This document shows, one piece after another, positions 24,761-33,257 of a DNA stretch of 33,289 bases. Every line of letters starts with the position of its first letter. Positions within the stretch are counted from its first letter, which is position 1. The notes under the pieces were generated by a model. The model did no database searches. It was not told the origin of the DNA and was given only the letters and a program-made list of their open reading frames with translations. Origin of the DNA: an uncultured Eubacteriales bacterium (GTDB lineage: Bacteria > Bacillota_I > Bacilli_A > RF39 > UBA660). The stretch covers positions 1-33,289 of the forward strand of contig ONSL01000008.1 in NCBI GenBank assembly GCA_900320505.1. Reading direction: 5' to 3'. A program made the translations under genes and the position numbers.

Positions 24761-25342
24761 ATGGATAGTAAAGTATATATTAATGCAATGAATGCTAAAA
24801 AAAGAAAGGATAATGAGAACTACATTAGAGATATATCTGGAGATTTTATAGAAGATATTATGTTCTTTGTAAGCATAAATAGTTTTTCTTTAAGAGATGA
24901 AATGATGGATGATATAGAAGATATATATTCAAATTGTAAATTTGCTGTTTTAAGAGAAGATAGTTCTGAATATCAATCATCTAAAGGATCTATAGTACTT
25001 GATTCAAAGCTTAAAAATGGTTCTATGTATATATCTATTAAACCAGATAATATAATATCTATTAGAAAAGTTAATATTTCTAAAAATGTTGATTTATATA
25101 ATTTTGATGTTTCACTTTTCAATATAAATCTTGATACTGGGAAGGTAGCTTCAAATTATTTCAGTTTTGAAGATGAAAATCGTAATGTTAAATCTAGAAA
25201 TTATAATAGATTATGTTTAAATAATTCTATACACATAGATTCAAATTTCATAAGTAAGCTTAATGATGATGTAGAGTCTATTCGTAATAATATTTCTTTA
25301 AAAGAAGAAAAGCTTAATAGAAAAGTTAGAAATATAGGTTAA
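24761..25342 (+). CDS. Unknown acidic soluble protein
   Basis: 193 aa, no family recognised. The ATG at 24761 is chosen because GAGGGGAGA lies 5-12 nt upstream; an in-frame GTG at 24746 lies within that site. No signal peptide or membrane segment. It has a helical N-terminal third (KVYINAMNAKKRKDNENYIRD), a beta-rich middle (SKGSIVLDSKL, SMYISIKPDNIISIRKV), and a helical C-terminus. Its stop overlaps an upstream in-frame ATG of the next gene; the two probably form an operon. Confidence 0.6.
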   Translation: MDSKVYINAMNAKKRKDNENYIRDISGDFIEDIMFFVSINSFSLRDEMMDDIEDIYSNCKFAVLREDSSEYQSSKGSIVLDSKLKNGSMYISIKPDNIISIRKVNISKNVDLYNFDVSLFNINLDTGKVASNYFSFEDENRNVKSRNYNRLCLNNSIHIDSNFISKLNDDVESIRNNISLKEEKLNRKVRNIG

Positions 25343-25356
25343 TGGGAGGATTTTAT

Positions 25357-25851
25357 ATGAATAACGAATATGAGAAAACAGAATTTATTGATCCTGTTTT
25401 AAGAAAAAAATTAGATAAATTTGATGAGGTTTTAAGTCCTCTTACTAGTTCAAATTTTGACAGTAGTAAGTTTGATGTTAAGATGACAAAATTTAACAAG
25501 AATGATAGTGTAATAAGTGTTAAAGAAAATGGAACAGATAATTCTATAGAGTATTCTTTATCAACTGATGGAAAGTTTTCGTATTGCTTAAATTATGATT
25601 ATGATGAAGATGTAAAGATATCTATTAAGCATAGTCTTGATGATAGTGGAGAAAAGTTATCTTTTAAGTATTCAAATGATGATATTACTTATAATATTTC
25701 TCGTGTTGCTGCAAGATCTAAAGCTTTAAATTTTGATAGAGAAATGGGAAAGAAAGATATTGTTGATATGTGCTGGTTTTTAGATGCATCAACTAGTATT
25801 GCTAGCAAGATGCTTTATGGTAATGATAGTTTTAAAGCTAATATTAAATAA
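25357..25851 (+). CDS. Unknown acidic soluble protein
   Basis: 164 aa, no family recognised. The ATG at 25357 is preferred because GGGAGGA lies 7 nt upstream; the ATG at 25342 would read through that site. Mostly beta-strand-like in the middle (FDVKMTKFNKNDSVISVKEN, KFSYCLNYDYDEDVKIS), with a helical end (DIVDMCWFLDASTSIASKML). No signal peptide or membrane helix. It is placed between the surface-polymer cassette and the translation operon and is probably lineage-specific. Confidence 0.6.
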   Translation: MNNEYEKTEFIDPVLRKKLDKFDEVLSPLTSSNFDSSKFDVKMTKFNKNDSVISVKENGTDNSIEYSLSTDGKFSYCLNYDYDEDVKISIKHSLDDSGEKLSFKYSNDDITYNISRVAARSKALNFDREMGKKDIVDMCWFLDASTSIASKMLYGNDSFKANIK

Positions 25852-25867
25852 AAATAGTATATATATT

Positions 25868-25895
25868 TTGCAATATTGAAAAAATATGTTATAAT
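25868..25895 (+). promoter_or_regulatory. Promoter of the rimP-nusA-infB operon
   Basis: TTGCAA (25868-25873), 16 nt, consensus TATAAT (25890-25895) with TG one base upstream. Transcription would start just before the hairpin described next. Confidence 0.65.
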
Positions 25896-25905
25896 ACTAG
25901 ACAGA

Positions 25906-25933
25906 AAGGAGTGGGAAAGAAATCCCACTCTTT
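25906..25933 (+). promoter_or_regulatory. rimP-leader-type hairpin
   Basis: GAGTGGGA (25909-25916) and TCCCACTC (25923-25930) pair perfectly around AAGAAA, with two to three extra outer pairs. A hairpin of just this sequence type (GAGUGGG...CCCACUC) is the conserved leader motif before rimP in many Firmicutes. Only three T's follow, so a simple terminator is less likely. It may attenuate or autoregulate the operon. Confidence 0.65.
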
Positions 25934-25950
25934 ATGTTTGAGAGGTGTGT

Positions 25951-26199
25951 ATGGAAGAAGAGATAATTAAAAAGGTTGATCCTTCAATTAAAGATTTAGG
26001 TTTACATGTTTCAAGAGTTTATACTGAAGTTGTTGAAGGTGTTAAGAATTTAAATATTGAAGTTGATAGTGATAGTGTAATTGATATTGATAGAATTACT
26101 GAAGCTTCTAAAATAATAAATGATGTAATTGATTCTATTAATATACCAATGGATAACTATGTACTTGATGTTCATTCTAAAGAAAAAGGAGATAATTAA
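25951..26199 (+). CDS. rimP: RimP-like ribosome maturation factor, N-terminal domain only
   Basis: 82 aa from the ATG at 25951, with GAGAGG 5 nt upstream; the in-frame GTG at 25945 is inside that site. The sequence DLGLHVSRVYTEVVEGVKNLNIEVDSD, DIDRITEASKIINDVID and MDNYVLDV match the RimP N-terminal alpha/beta domain (LGhel.dve..., ItlddC..vSr.ls..LD, Y.LeVSSPG). Normal RimP is ~150 aa with a C-terminal SH3-like domain. Here the gene stops right after the first domain and nusA starts 1 base later, so there is no room for a frameshifted remainder. RimP helps 30S maturation. Position before nusA supports the call. Confidence 0.75.
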   Translation: MEEEIIKKVDPSIKDLGLHVSRVYTEVVEGVKNLNIEVDSDSVIDIDRITEASKIINDVIDSINIPMDNYVLDVHSKEKGDN

Positions 26200-26200
26200 G

Positions 26201-27418
26201 ATGGCAAAAAGAAAAAAAGACGAAAATGTTAATCATGCTGAAGAATTTTTAAATGCAGTTAATAATATTACAAAGGAAAAGGGAATTGATCCTGAAGTTG
26301 TATATAGTGCAATGGAGCTTGCTCTTCAAAGTGCTTATAAGAAGAACTTTAATACTAAAGCTAATGTAAAAGTTATAATTAATAGAGATAGTGGAGAGAT
26401 AAAGGTTTATTCTTATTTAACAGTTGTTCCAGATGATAAGATGACTCGTGATGAATATGAAGATAAGCTTTTCGAATCATATAGTAAAAATGATGATATT
26501 GATGCTGATAAGACTGTTGAAGAGGAAAAGGAAGAAGAGAAAGAAATGTCTTTCTTTAATCCAGTTACTGATATTAAACTTTCTGATGCTAAAAAGATTG
26601 ATAAGAAGTTAGAAATAGGAGATACAATTGATACAGAAGTTACTCCTCATGATTTTGGTAGAGTTGCAGCTTCAACTGCTAAACAAGTTGTAATTCAAAA
26701 GATTAGAGAAGCTGAAAGAAATAGTATAATGGATGAATTCGGAGATAAAGAAGGAGAAATGCTTGTTGGTACTGTTTCTCTTGAAGATGAGAACAACTAT
26801 TATATCGATTTAGGAAGAACTAATGGTATTTTACCTAAAAAAGAAATTATTCCTGGTGAAAAGATTGAAATGGGTAAAAGTATAAAGGTTTATGTTTCTA
26901 AAGTTGATAACAATGGTAAGAGTTTACTTATTCTTCTTTCAAGAAGACATTACGGTTTTGTAAAACGTCTATTTGAAAGCGAAATTCCTGAACTTGAAGA
27001 TGGTTCTGTTCTTCTTTATAGTGTTGCTCGTGATGCTGGAGTCAGAAGCAAGGTTGCTGTTTATTCTGAAAACTATAATATTGATCCAGTTGGTGCTTGT
27101 ATTGGTGAGAGAGGATCTAGAATTGCAAATATTATTAATGAATTAAATGGTGAAAAAATCGATATTGTAAAATATGATAAAGATCCTAGTGTATTTATTG
27201 CAAATGCTTTACAACCTGCAAAAGATTTAACTGTTATTATAACTGATGCTAAAAAGAAAGAAGCAGAGGTAATTGCAGATAAAGATAATTTTCCACTTGC
27301 TATAGGAAAAGGCGGACTTAATGCAAGACTTGCTAGTCGTCTTACTAAATATAAGATTGATATAAAATCAACTGATGATATTAAAAAGAGTGGTATAAAT
27401 ATTAGAACAGAGGAATAA
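26201..27418 (+). CDS. nusA: Transcription termination/antitermination protein NusA with acidic NTD insertion
   Basis: 405 aa from ATG 26201 (MAKRKKDENVN), with AAAGGAG 9 nt upstream; a longer in-frame reading from 26129 would run through rimP and is rejected. The order is NTD (EKGIDPEVVYSAMELALQSAYKKNF, and FGRVAASTAKQVV), S1 domain (GDKEGEMLVGTVSLEDENNYY), KH1 (GACIGERGSRIANIINELNGEKIDIV) and KH2 (AIGKGGLNARLASRLTKYKIDI). Residues ~76-121 contain an insertion rich in Asp/Glu/Lys (including EEEKEEEKE) of ~40 residues compared with B. subtilis NusA (371 aa). NusA binds RNA polymerase and nascent RNA. It overlaps nothing and is followed by ylxR after 3 bases. Confidence 0.95.
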   Translation: MAKRKKDENVNHAEEFLNAVNNITKEKGIDPEVVYSAMELALQSAYKKNFNTKANVKVIINRDSGEIKVYSYLTVVPDDKMTRDEYEDKLFESYSKNDDIDADKTVEEEKEEEKEMSFFNPVTDIKLSDAKKIDKKLEIGDTIDTEVTPHDFGRVAASTAKQVVIQKIREAERNSIMDEFGDKEGEMLVGTVSLEDENNYYIDLGRTNGILPKKEIIPGEKIEMGKSIKVYVSKVDNNGKSLLILLSRRHYGFVKRLFESEIPELEDGSVLLYSVARDAGVRSKVAVYSENYNIDPVGACIGERGSRIANIINELNGEKIDIVKYDKDPSVFIANALQPAKDLTVIITDAKKKEAEVIADKDNFPLAIGKGGLNARLASRLTKYKIDIKSTDDIKKSGINIRTEE

Positions 27419-27421
27419 AAT

Positions 27422-27685
27422 ATGAAAGCAAAAAAAATTCCAATGAGAACTTGTATAGTTACTCATGAAGTTTTACCTAAACAAGAACTTTTAAGAATAG
27501 TTGTTACAAAAGAAGGAGAAGTTTTTGTAGATGAATCTGGTAAAAAAAATGGTAGAGGCGCATATATTAAGAAGAATTTAGATGTTCTTGAAAAAGCTAA
27601 AAAAAATAAGATTCTTGATAAGAAGTTTGGAATAGATATTCCAGAAAGTGTGTATGATGATATAGAAAAAATTATAAATGGATAG
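27422..27685 (+). CDS. ylxR: YlxR/RnpM family protein
   Basis: 87 aa. RTCIVTHE, ELLRIVVTKEGEVFVD and the hallmark KKNGRGAYI are present; the spacing matches B. subtilis YlxR (also RxCVVTGE). The family (RnpM) binds and modulates RNase P. In B. subtilis the next gene is the L7Ae-type ylxQ, absent here: infB begins 11 bases downstream. Confidence 0.92.
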   Translation: MKAKKIPMRTCIVTHEVLPKQELLRIVVTKEGEVFVDESGKKNGRGAYIKKNLDVLEKAKKNKILDKKFGIDIPESVYDDIEKIING

Positions 27686-27696
27686 GAGGTCATAAT

Positions 27697-29823
27697 ATGA
27701 TGAGTTTACTTGATTATGCAAATGATGTAAATATAAGCATTGATGAGGTTAAAAAACTATGTGATAAATTATCTATTAAATACGATAGTGATGATTATAT
27801 GTTAAGTGATACTGAAATTACTCTTCTTGATAATCTTTTAAGTACTAGTGATGAGGAAAATGATGAAAGTGAAGAAGAGTCTTTAGAAGAAGAGATTGAA
27901 GATAAGGCTCTTGATCTTGCTGAAAGTACTCATATTGATTTAGATAGTAATACTAGTTTTGAAAAGGTTAAGTCTAGAACTAAGAGAGAGAAAGAAGCTA
28001 GAAATAGTAATTTTAGAGCTCAACGTAAAAAGATTTATAAGCATCGTGATAATTTGATTAGCAATGAGAATAAGCTTGATGACAATGTTGTTTTATATAA
28101 AGATGGTATGACTGTTGAAGAGCTTGCAAATAGTTTACAAGATTCTACAGTTAATGTTATTAAAAAGTTAATTGCACTTGGTGTAATGGCTTCTAAAAAT
28201 GATTCAGTTGATTTTGATACTGCTGAAGTTATTGCAACTGATTACAATAAAGTTCTTAAGAAAGAAGAAACACAAGATATTTCTAATTTTGAGAACTATG
28301 AAATTGAAGATGATTCAAAAGATTTAGTTGAACGTCCTCCAATTGTTACAATTATGGGACATGTTGATCATGGAAAGACTACACTTCTTGATTATATTAG
28401 GAAGTCTAGTGTTGCTGAAAAGGAAGCAGGAGGCATTACTCAAGCAATTGGTGCATATACTGCTAGTTATAATGGTAAGAAGATAACATTTATAGATACT
28501 CCGGGGCATGAAGCTTTTACAGAAATGAGAGCTCGTGGTGCTGCTGTTACTGATATAGTTATAATAATTGTTGCTGCAGATGATGGTGTTATGCCTCAAA
28601 CTGAAGAAGCTATCGATCATGCTAAAGCTGCAAATGTTCCAATTATTGTTGCAATTAATAAAATCGATAAACCAGAGGCTAATGTAGATAAAGTAATGGA
28701 ACAACTTGCTGCTCATGATCTTACTCCAGAAGAGTGGGGTGGAAATACAATAGTTAATAAGATTTCTGCTCATACTGGAGAAGGTGTTAATGACCTTCTT
28801 GATAGTATTTTACTTGTTGCTGAAATGAAAGAATATAAAGCAAATCCAAAACGTTATGCAACAGGTGTTGTTTTAGAGTCTCGTCAGGACAAACATGTTG
28901 GAAGTATTGCAAGTTTAATAATTCAAAATGGTACTTTACGTTTAGGTGATCCAATTGTTGTTGGTACTAAATATGGAAAAGTTAGAACTTTAAAGAATGA
29001 TTTAGGAGAAAATATAGTTGAAGCTCCACCTTCAACACCAGTTGAGGTTACTGGTCTTTCTAGTCTTCCATCAGCAGGTGATAAGTTTATGGCTTTTGAA
29101 ACTGAAAAGCAAGCTAAAGAAATTGCTGAAGAACGTGAATTACGTGCTAAAAAGAATGTAAATACTAAAAAGAGTCTTACACTTGAAGATTTATTTGGAA
29201 ATATAAAAGAAGGTTTAAAAGAAATAAATATTGTTTTAAAGGCTGATGTTAATGGTAGTGCTGAAGCTTGTCGTAATTCTCTTTTAAAGATTAATGTTGA
29301 AGGTGTAAAACTTTCAATAATAAGAGCAGGTGTTGGTGCAATTACTGAAAGTGACATTGTTCTTGCTGAAGCATCTAATGCTATTGTAATTGGATTTAAT
29401 GTTAGAGCATCTAGTGCAGTTGAGGCTTTTGCTAAAGAGCATGGTGTTCAAATTAAAACATATGATATTATCTATAAATTAGTTGAAGCTGTTGAACATG
29501 CTATGAAAGGTATGCTTGATAAAACTTATAGTGAAAAGTTAACTGGTAAGCTTGAGGTTAGAAAGATATTTAAATTCTCTAAAGTTGGATTAATTGCAGG
29601 TTGTCATGTTAAAGAAGGTGTTGTTAAGAATAATAGCAATGCAAAGATAATAAGAGATAATGTTGTTGTTTACAATGGTAAGATAAAGAGTCTTCAACAT
29701 GAAAAGGATTCTGTTAAAGAGGTTAAAAAAGATATGGATTGTGGTCTTACTCTTGATGCATGTAATGATTATAAAGAGGGAGACATAATTGAGGTTTATG
29801 ATTTAGTAGAAAATGAAATCTAA
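27697..29823 (+). CDS. infB: Translation initiation factor IF-2
   Basis: 708 aa, near the normal Firmicute length (B. subtilis 716). An N-terminal acidic, low-complexity region (residues ~46-75), an IF2N-type domain ([19 protein letters not shown]), then the G domain with GHVDHGKTT (near residue 221), DTPGHEAF (G3), NKID (G4) and SAHTGEG. It continues with domain II and the C-terminal domain ending [19 protein letters not shown] precedes the first of two ATGs (27697 and 27700). The next gene overlaps by 11 nt. Confidence 0.97.
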   Translation: MMSLLDYANDVNISIDEVKKLCDKLSIKYDSDDYMLSDTEITLLDNLLSTSDEENDESEEESLEEEIEDKALDLAESTHIDLDSNTSFEKVKSRTKREKEARNSNFRAQRKKIYKHRDNLISNENKLDDNVVLYKDGMTVEELANSLQDSTVNVIKKLIALGVMASKNDSVDFDTAEVIATDYNKVLKKEETQDISNFENYEIEDDSKDLVERPPIVTIMGHVDHGKTTLLDYIRKSSVAEKEAGGITQAIGAYTASYNGKKITFIDTPGHEAFTEMRARGAAVTDIVIIIVAADDGVMPQTEEAIDHAKAANVPIIVAINKIDKPEANVDKVMEQLAAHDLTPEEWGGNTIVNKISAHTGEGVNDLLDSILLVAEMKEYKANPKRYATGVVLESRQDKHVGSIASLIIQNGTLRLGDPIVVGTKYGKVRTLKNDLGENIVEAPPSTPVEVTGLSSLPSAGDKFMAFETEKQAKEIAEERELRAKKNVNTKKSLTLEDLFGNIKEGLKEINIVLKADVNGSAEACRNSLLKINVEGVKLSIIRAGVGAITESDIVLAEASNAIVIGFNVRASSAVEAFAKEHGVQIKTYDIIYKLVEAVEHAMKGMLDKTYSEKLTGKLEVRKIFKFSKVGLIAGCHVKEGVVKNNSNAKIIRDNVVVYNGKIKSLQHEKDSVKEVKKDMDCGLTLDACNDYKEGDIIEVYDLVENEI

Positions 29824-30421
29824 AGAGTTAAATATTTGTATTAATAATAAAGAAGATATTGATAATTTTTATAAGAATTTAAGAAAGTATATTATTTTTA
29901 AGAATAATCATCATATGAATCTTTCTATTTCTAATAATATTAATGATATTTTTAAAGAAGATTTAAAAGAAGTAGAAAGAATATTTAATATAAAGAATAA
30001 AAAAGATAGAGTTTATGCAATGTATAATAGTGTTTGTGATTATATTGATAATCATTATACTTTAAAGAATGTATGTCAGTTTAAAGATAATACTTGTGTT
30101 TGTCAAAGAATGGGATTTGAAAGAGTAAAGGTAAATGGATGTTGCGGTTCTTGTAAGTATTTAGGAGAAAATGGATGCATTACTAAATCACTTGCTTGTA
30201 AGTTCTTTTATTGCAGTTATATAAAGAAGCATAGTCATCTTTTTAAACCACAAGATATAAAAGTGTTTAAGTATTTTTTCAGTCCTAGACAAAAGATTAT
30301 TGCAAAATTTAATTTCTTTCATACTACTGAAGAAAACTGTAAATTGCTTTGCAAAGATAGTTTACTTGCATTTGCTTTTACAAAAGATGCAGATGTTGAT
30401 AGATTTAAGGAAATAGATTAG
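29813..30421 (+). CDS. Cysteine-rich metal-binding-like protein of unknown function
   Basis: 202 aa. It overlaps the end of infB and lacks a strong ribosome site of its own, so it is probably translationally coupled. A helical N-terminal half precedes a cysteine-dense region with pattern C-x6-C-x-C-x12-C-C-x2-C-x7-C-x6-C-x4-C (NVCQFKDNTCVC through GCCGSCKYLGENGC to ACKFFYC), which looks like a zinc or iron-sulfur site. I have seen similar proteins of unknown function in gut Firmicutes. rbfA is often found here in other Firmicutes; it is not present at this place. A relation to ribosome maturation is not shown. Confidence 0.65.
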   Translation: MKSKELNICINNKEDIDNFYKNLRKYIIFKNNHHMNLSISNNINDIFKEDLKEVERIFNIKNKKDRVYAMYNSVCDYIDNHYTLKNVCQFKDNTCVCQRMGFERVKVNGCCGSCKYLGENGCITKSLACKFFYCSYIKKHSHLFKPQDIKVFKYFFSPRQKIIAKFNFFHTTEENCKLLCKDSLLAFAFTKDADVDRFKEID

Positions 30422-30437
30422 AACTATTTCTTTTTTT
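30407..30437 (+). terminator. Terminator after the infB operon
   Basis: AAGGAAATAG (30407-30416) and CTATTTCTTT (30424-30433), ten pairs with one G-U, loop ATTAGAA, then T's to 30437. The TAG stop of the previous gene (30419-30421) is inside the loop. Confidence 0.8.
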
Positions 30438-30449
30438 CTTTTTGTGTTA

Positions 30450-30455
30450 TATAAT
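30450..30455 (+). promoter_or_regulatory. -10 box ahead of the next gene
   Basis: Consensus TATAAT; no convincing -35 in the T-rich stretch upstream. It is ~30 bases before the ATG at 30485, which has GGGGGA upstream. Confidence 0.4.
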
Positions 30456-30484
30456 AAGCTTTATATTTATTTGGGGGATTTGTT

Positions 30485-31354
30485 ATGAATATTGATATTG
30501 AAGATAAACTTGATTTAATAAATGATGTTCTTGAAGAATTTGATTGTTATTTTGATGTTAATAGTAGATATCGTAATAATAATAGTCTTCTTTTAACTTT
30601 AAATAATTTAAATGATGGTAGTATTATTTCTTGTTCTAATATGTATTTAGATAGAGATAATATTTGGTTTTTAAAAGCAGAAGGGGATATTTATTTTATT
30701 ATTTCTGATACTCATAAAGATAATCAGAATAGTGTTAGTGTTTATGCTTATAATAATTTTTACGATGATGATGGAAAAAGAAGTATTGATCTTTTAGAGG
30801 GTTATACGTTAACTTCTGGGATAGGATACTCTGATATAAAATGTTTTATAAATGAGTCTAATACATGGACTGATATTTCTATTAATAATAATTCTATCAG
30901 TGTAAAATATAATGATGATGTATGTGATGAATATATGGATTTATTATATTATGATAAAACTATTTCAAATAATAATAGTTTTAATGATAATTATATTTTT
31001 AAGGATAGAAATGGTAGGTATCATCTTTTAAATTTTATTTGTAAAGAAAGTGTTGATGGTAAAGGTACTATATATAATATTAATAAAAATGGTATTGGAT
31101 GTTTATGTAAAGATGGATTTTTATATGAGAATTCTCCTATAAAAGATTTTTATGATTATCAAGATGCTTTAAATCATTTTTTAAAAATTAATGATGACGT
31201 AGATGGCTTAGTTTCAAATATTAATGGAATTATCCCTTTTAGTTTCTTTGATGTTGCATCTAAATATGCTTTTAGTTCAAATGATAGTAAAAATTCTATA
31301 AGAAAGTTTTTGCTTGCTTTTGATAGGAATGGGGAGAAGGTTATCTCAAAATGA
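30485..31354 (+). CDS. Unknown acidic soluble protein
   Basis: 289 aa, no family recognised. No signal peptide or membrane segment. Many Asn/Asp residues, beta-rich appearance (NSLLLTLNNLNDGSIIS, WFLKAEGDIYFIIS, NSISVKYND), followed by a helical C-terminus (ESPI..., FLKINDDVDGLVSN...). GGGGGA precedes the ATG. Its TGA stop overlaps ATG 31351, which begins a small possible gene. Confidence 0.55.
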   Translation: MNIDIEDKLDLINDVLEEFDCYFDVNSRYRNNNSLLLTLNNLNDGSIISCSNMYLDRDNIWFLKAEGDIYFIISDTHKDNQNSVSVYAYNNFYDDDGKRSIDLLEGYTLTSGIGYSDIKCFINESNTWTDISINNNSISVKYNDDVCDEYMDLLYYDKTISNNNSFNDNYIFKDRNGRYHLLNFICKESVDGKGTIYNINKNGIGCLCKDGFLYENSPIKDFYDYQDALNHFLKINDDVDGLVSNINGIIPFSFFDVASKYAFSSNDSKNSIRKFLLAFDRNGEKVISK

Positions 31355-31443
31355 TAAAGTATTGTAGTATTGCAAATCTTGGATGTAATAGGCAAAGTAA
31401 ACTTTATTTAAATGCTAGAAAAAAACACTTGCTAATAATATGA
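31351..31443 (+). CDS. Possible 30-aa small protein, coupled by ATGA overlaps
   Basis: ATG 31351 overlaps the previous TGA (ATGA), and its own TGA (31441-31443) overlaps the next ATG. GGGGAGAAGG lies 10 nt upstream. Sequence starts MIKYCSIANLGCNR and ends LLII. The next gene has no ribosome site of its own, so coupled translation through this frame would explain its expression. It is too short to recognise and may be chance. Confidence 0.25.
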   Translation: MIKYCSIANLGCNRQSKLYLNARKKHLLII

Positions 31444-31655
31444 AAATTTTTAAAGAAAACATAAATTATACTGGACCACTTGTTTTAACTTCGATTAATG
31501 GTAATAAATGTATTTTTGAATCTAATAGTTATATTTATACTATTGGAAATAGAGATGATTTTAATAATTTAAATATTGGAGATGTAGTTGATATAAAGTC
31601 TAAAAATTTATGTATGAATAAAAAAATTCTTCCAGAATTTGAATACAGGTTATAA
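31440..31655 (+). CDS. Small unknown protein
   Basis: 71 aa (MKIFKENINYTGP...), probably beta-rich, with GDVVDIKS and no membrane segment. No ribosome site before the ATG, so translation may be coupled to the upstream frame. A promoter for the next gene lies in its 3' end. No family recognised. Confidence 0.45.
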   Translation: MKIFKENINYTGPLVLTSINGNKCIFESNSYIYTIGNRDDFNNLNIGDVVDIKSKNLCMNKKILPEFEYRL

Positions 31656-31667
31656 AGATGGTATAAT
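31639..31667 (+). promoter_or_regulatory. Promoter of the transglutaminase-like gene
   Basis: TTGAAT (31639-31644), 17 nt, consensus TATAAT (31662-31667) with TG one base upstream. It is inside the end of the 71-aa gene, giving a very short leader (~15 nt). Confidence 0.65.
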
Positions 31668-31688
31668 ATGTCGTTAAAGGAGAGTTGT

Positions 31689-33182
31689 ATGAAAGTTGAA
31701 ATATTAGTGTTAGATAATCAAGAAGAAGATGATACTAAATTTGATATATCATTTGAAGATGGATTAGGTCTATTTGTAAATATTGAAGATGTAAATAGTT
31801 TTAAGGATGATATTAAAGATAAAGCTGCTTTTTTAGAGTATGTTCATAGGTTTGAGGATTCATTGCTTGATGATGATGAATATGAAAGAGAAATGAAGAA
31901 GAAAATCAAATTTGCACTTGAAAATTTTGATAATATTTTTGATATGTCTGAATATATATCATTAAGTTTTAATAGATTATCTGATTATGAATTTATAAAA
32001 AATAATAAAGAAGTATTAAGTAAAAAAATAGTATTAAGCGATGTACTTAATATAACTGATTATGATAAAGTAGTAGATCTTTTAGATAAGTATAAAGATA
32101 TAAAAGATAAGATATATGTAAGATTAATTGGGAATTCAGAATATATTAGCTTGCAAAAATGTTATGAAACAATTAAGAAAATAAAAGATAAGTCCGATAA
32201 AATTAAAAGTATGAATATGTCTCCTATGGAAAATATTATGTTTATATATAATTTATTAAAAAATAAAGTTTATAAGCAAGAAGGTAAAGATGATTCACTT
32301 TCTAAATCTAGAGATTTATCTGATGTACTTTTTGGTGATGATATTGTATGTTTAGGGTATGCAAATATATTTCAAGCTTTAATAAAATATTTAGATATCA
32401 ATGGTAGAATTGTAGAACTAAAAGATATTAATAATGAAAATGTGGGACATGCTAGAAATGTTATTTATGTAGATGATCCTAAATATAAAATTGATGGTGT
32501 TTATTATTTTGATGTAACTTGGGATAGTAAAAGAGGAGAAGATGATAAGGCATATCAGTATCGTTATAATTTTTTTGCAAGAACGAAAAAGTTTATGGAT
32601 AGTTGCTGCTCGACTTTAAAAGATAAAAACCTTAATGATGCTTCTTATAAGTTATATGATAATATGAAAAAAAGTCTTGAAGATGGTAATTTAAGAAAGA
32701 TACTTGAATATTTAAGTTCTAGTAATTACATACTAGGATTAACTGGTAAAGATATAGTATCAGATGATGAGTTTAGTGATATAATGTCAAATACTGGTAA
32801 TTTTGATACTGAAAAATTTCTATCTAATTTAAAAGATTCAATTTCTAAATTTGATAGAGAAATAAGTGGAGAAAAACTTGTAAAGATATTTAACAATGTC
32901 AGAAAGAAAGAGTATTATAATGGTTTAGCATCTACATATAGTCTTGATGATTTATATAGAGCATATCGCATTTCAAACTGGAAGTTTAAGGAAGAACATA
33001 TAAGTGAAGAAGAAAAATTATTAAATGTTATTTTTGGTGATTTTGTAGATAAACAGAATGAAAATGATAAATTTATTAATTTTTTAAAGGATGCTCATTT
33101 AGAAAAAGATCCTAGTAGAGTAGAATTTACTAAAGTATTAAGAAAAATAAGAGATAAAAATGTTAAAAATGGCTTAAAATAA
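31689..33182 (+). CDS. Transglutaminase-like domain protein
   Basis: 497 aa from the ATG at 31689, with AAAGGAGAG 5 nt upstream; the in-frame ATG at 31668 overlaps the -10 box and cannot be translated from the predicted transcript. Residues ~175-290 have the transglutaminase-like triad: Cys221 in IVCLGYANIF, His254 in GHARNVIY, Asp275 in FDVTWDS. No signal peptide is visible, so it is probably cytoplasmic. The acidic N-terminal region (EEDDTKFDISFEDGLG...) and C-terminal helices are not recognised. Such domains act as proteases or crosslinking enzymes; activity here is inferred. Confidence 0.72.
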   Translation: MKVEILVLDNQEEDDTKFDISFEDGLGLFVNIEDVNSFKDDIKDKAAFLEYVHRFEDSLLDDDEYEREMKKKIKFALENFDNIFDMSEYISLSFNRLSDYEFIKNNKEVLSKKIVLSDVLNITDYDKVVDLLDKYKDIKDKIYVRLIGNSEYISLQKCYETIKKIKDKSDKIKSMNMSPMENIMFIYNLLKNKVYKQEGKDDSLSKSRDLSDVLFGDDIVCLGYANIFQALIKYLDINGRIVELKDINNENVGHARNVIYVDDPKYKIDGVYYFDVTWDSKRGEDDKAYQYRYNFFARTKKFMDSCCSTLKDKNLNDASYKLYDNMKKSLEDGNLRKILEYLSSSNYILGLTGKDIVSDDEFSDIMSNTGNFDTEKFLSNLKDSISKFDREISGEKLVKIFNNVRKKEYYNGLASTYSLDDLYRAYRISNWKFKEEHISEEEKLLNVIFGDFVDKQNENDKFINFLKDAHLEKDPSRVEFTKVLRKIRDKNVKNGLK

Positions 33183-33234
33183 GAGAAAACTGTGTCAATA
33201 ATTTAGGAAAATGTCTCAAAAATTTTTAAACATT

Positions 33235-33257
33235 AACGGGAAAATATTCTCGTTTTT
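33235..33257 (+). terminator. Candidate terminator after the transglutaminase-like gene
   Basis: AACGGGAA (33235-33242) and TTCTCGTT (33247-33254), eight pairs with one G-U, loop AATA, then T's. It is ~50 bases after the stop codon. Confidence 0.65.

Noticed and set aside
25906-25933. Simple intrinsic terminator before rimP
   Set aside because: Only three T's follow the stem, and the sequence matches the known rimP leader hairpin better; attenuation cannot be excluded.
26129-26200. N-terminal extension of NusA in frame
   Set aside because: It would overlap rimP, lacks a ribosome site, and the ATG at 26201 has AAAGGAG 9 nt upstream and the usual NusA start.
28324-29357. Two long open frames (149 and 144 aa) on the minus strand inside infB
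   Set aside because: They lie opposite the highly conserved IF-2 G domain and middle region; their composition is what antisense of AT-rich coding sequence gives, with no ribosome site.
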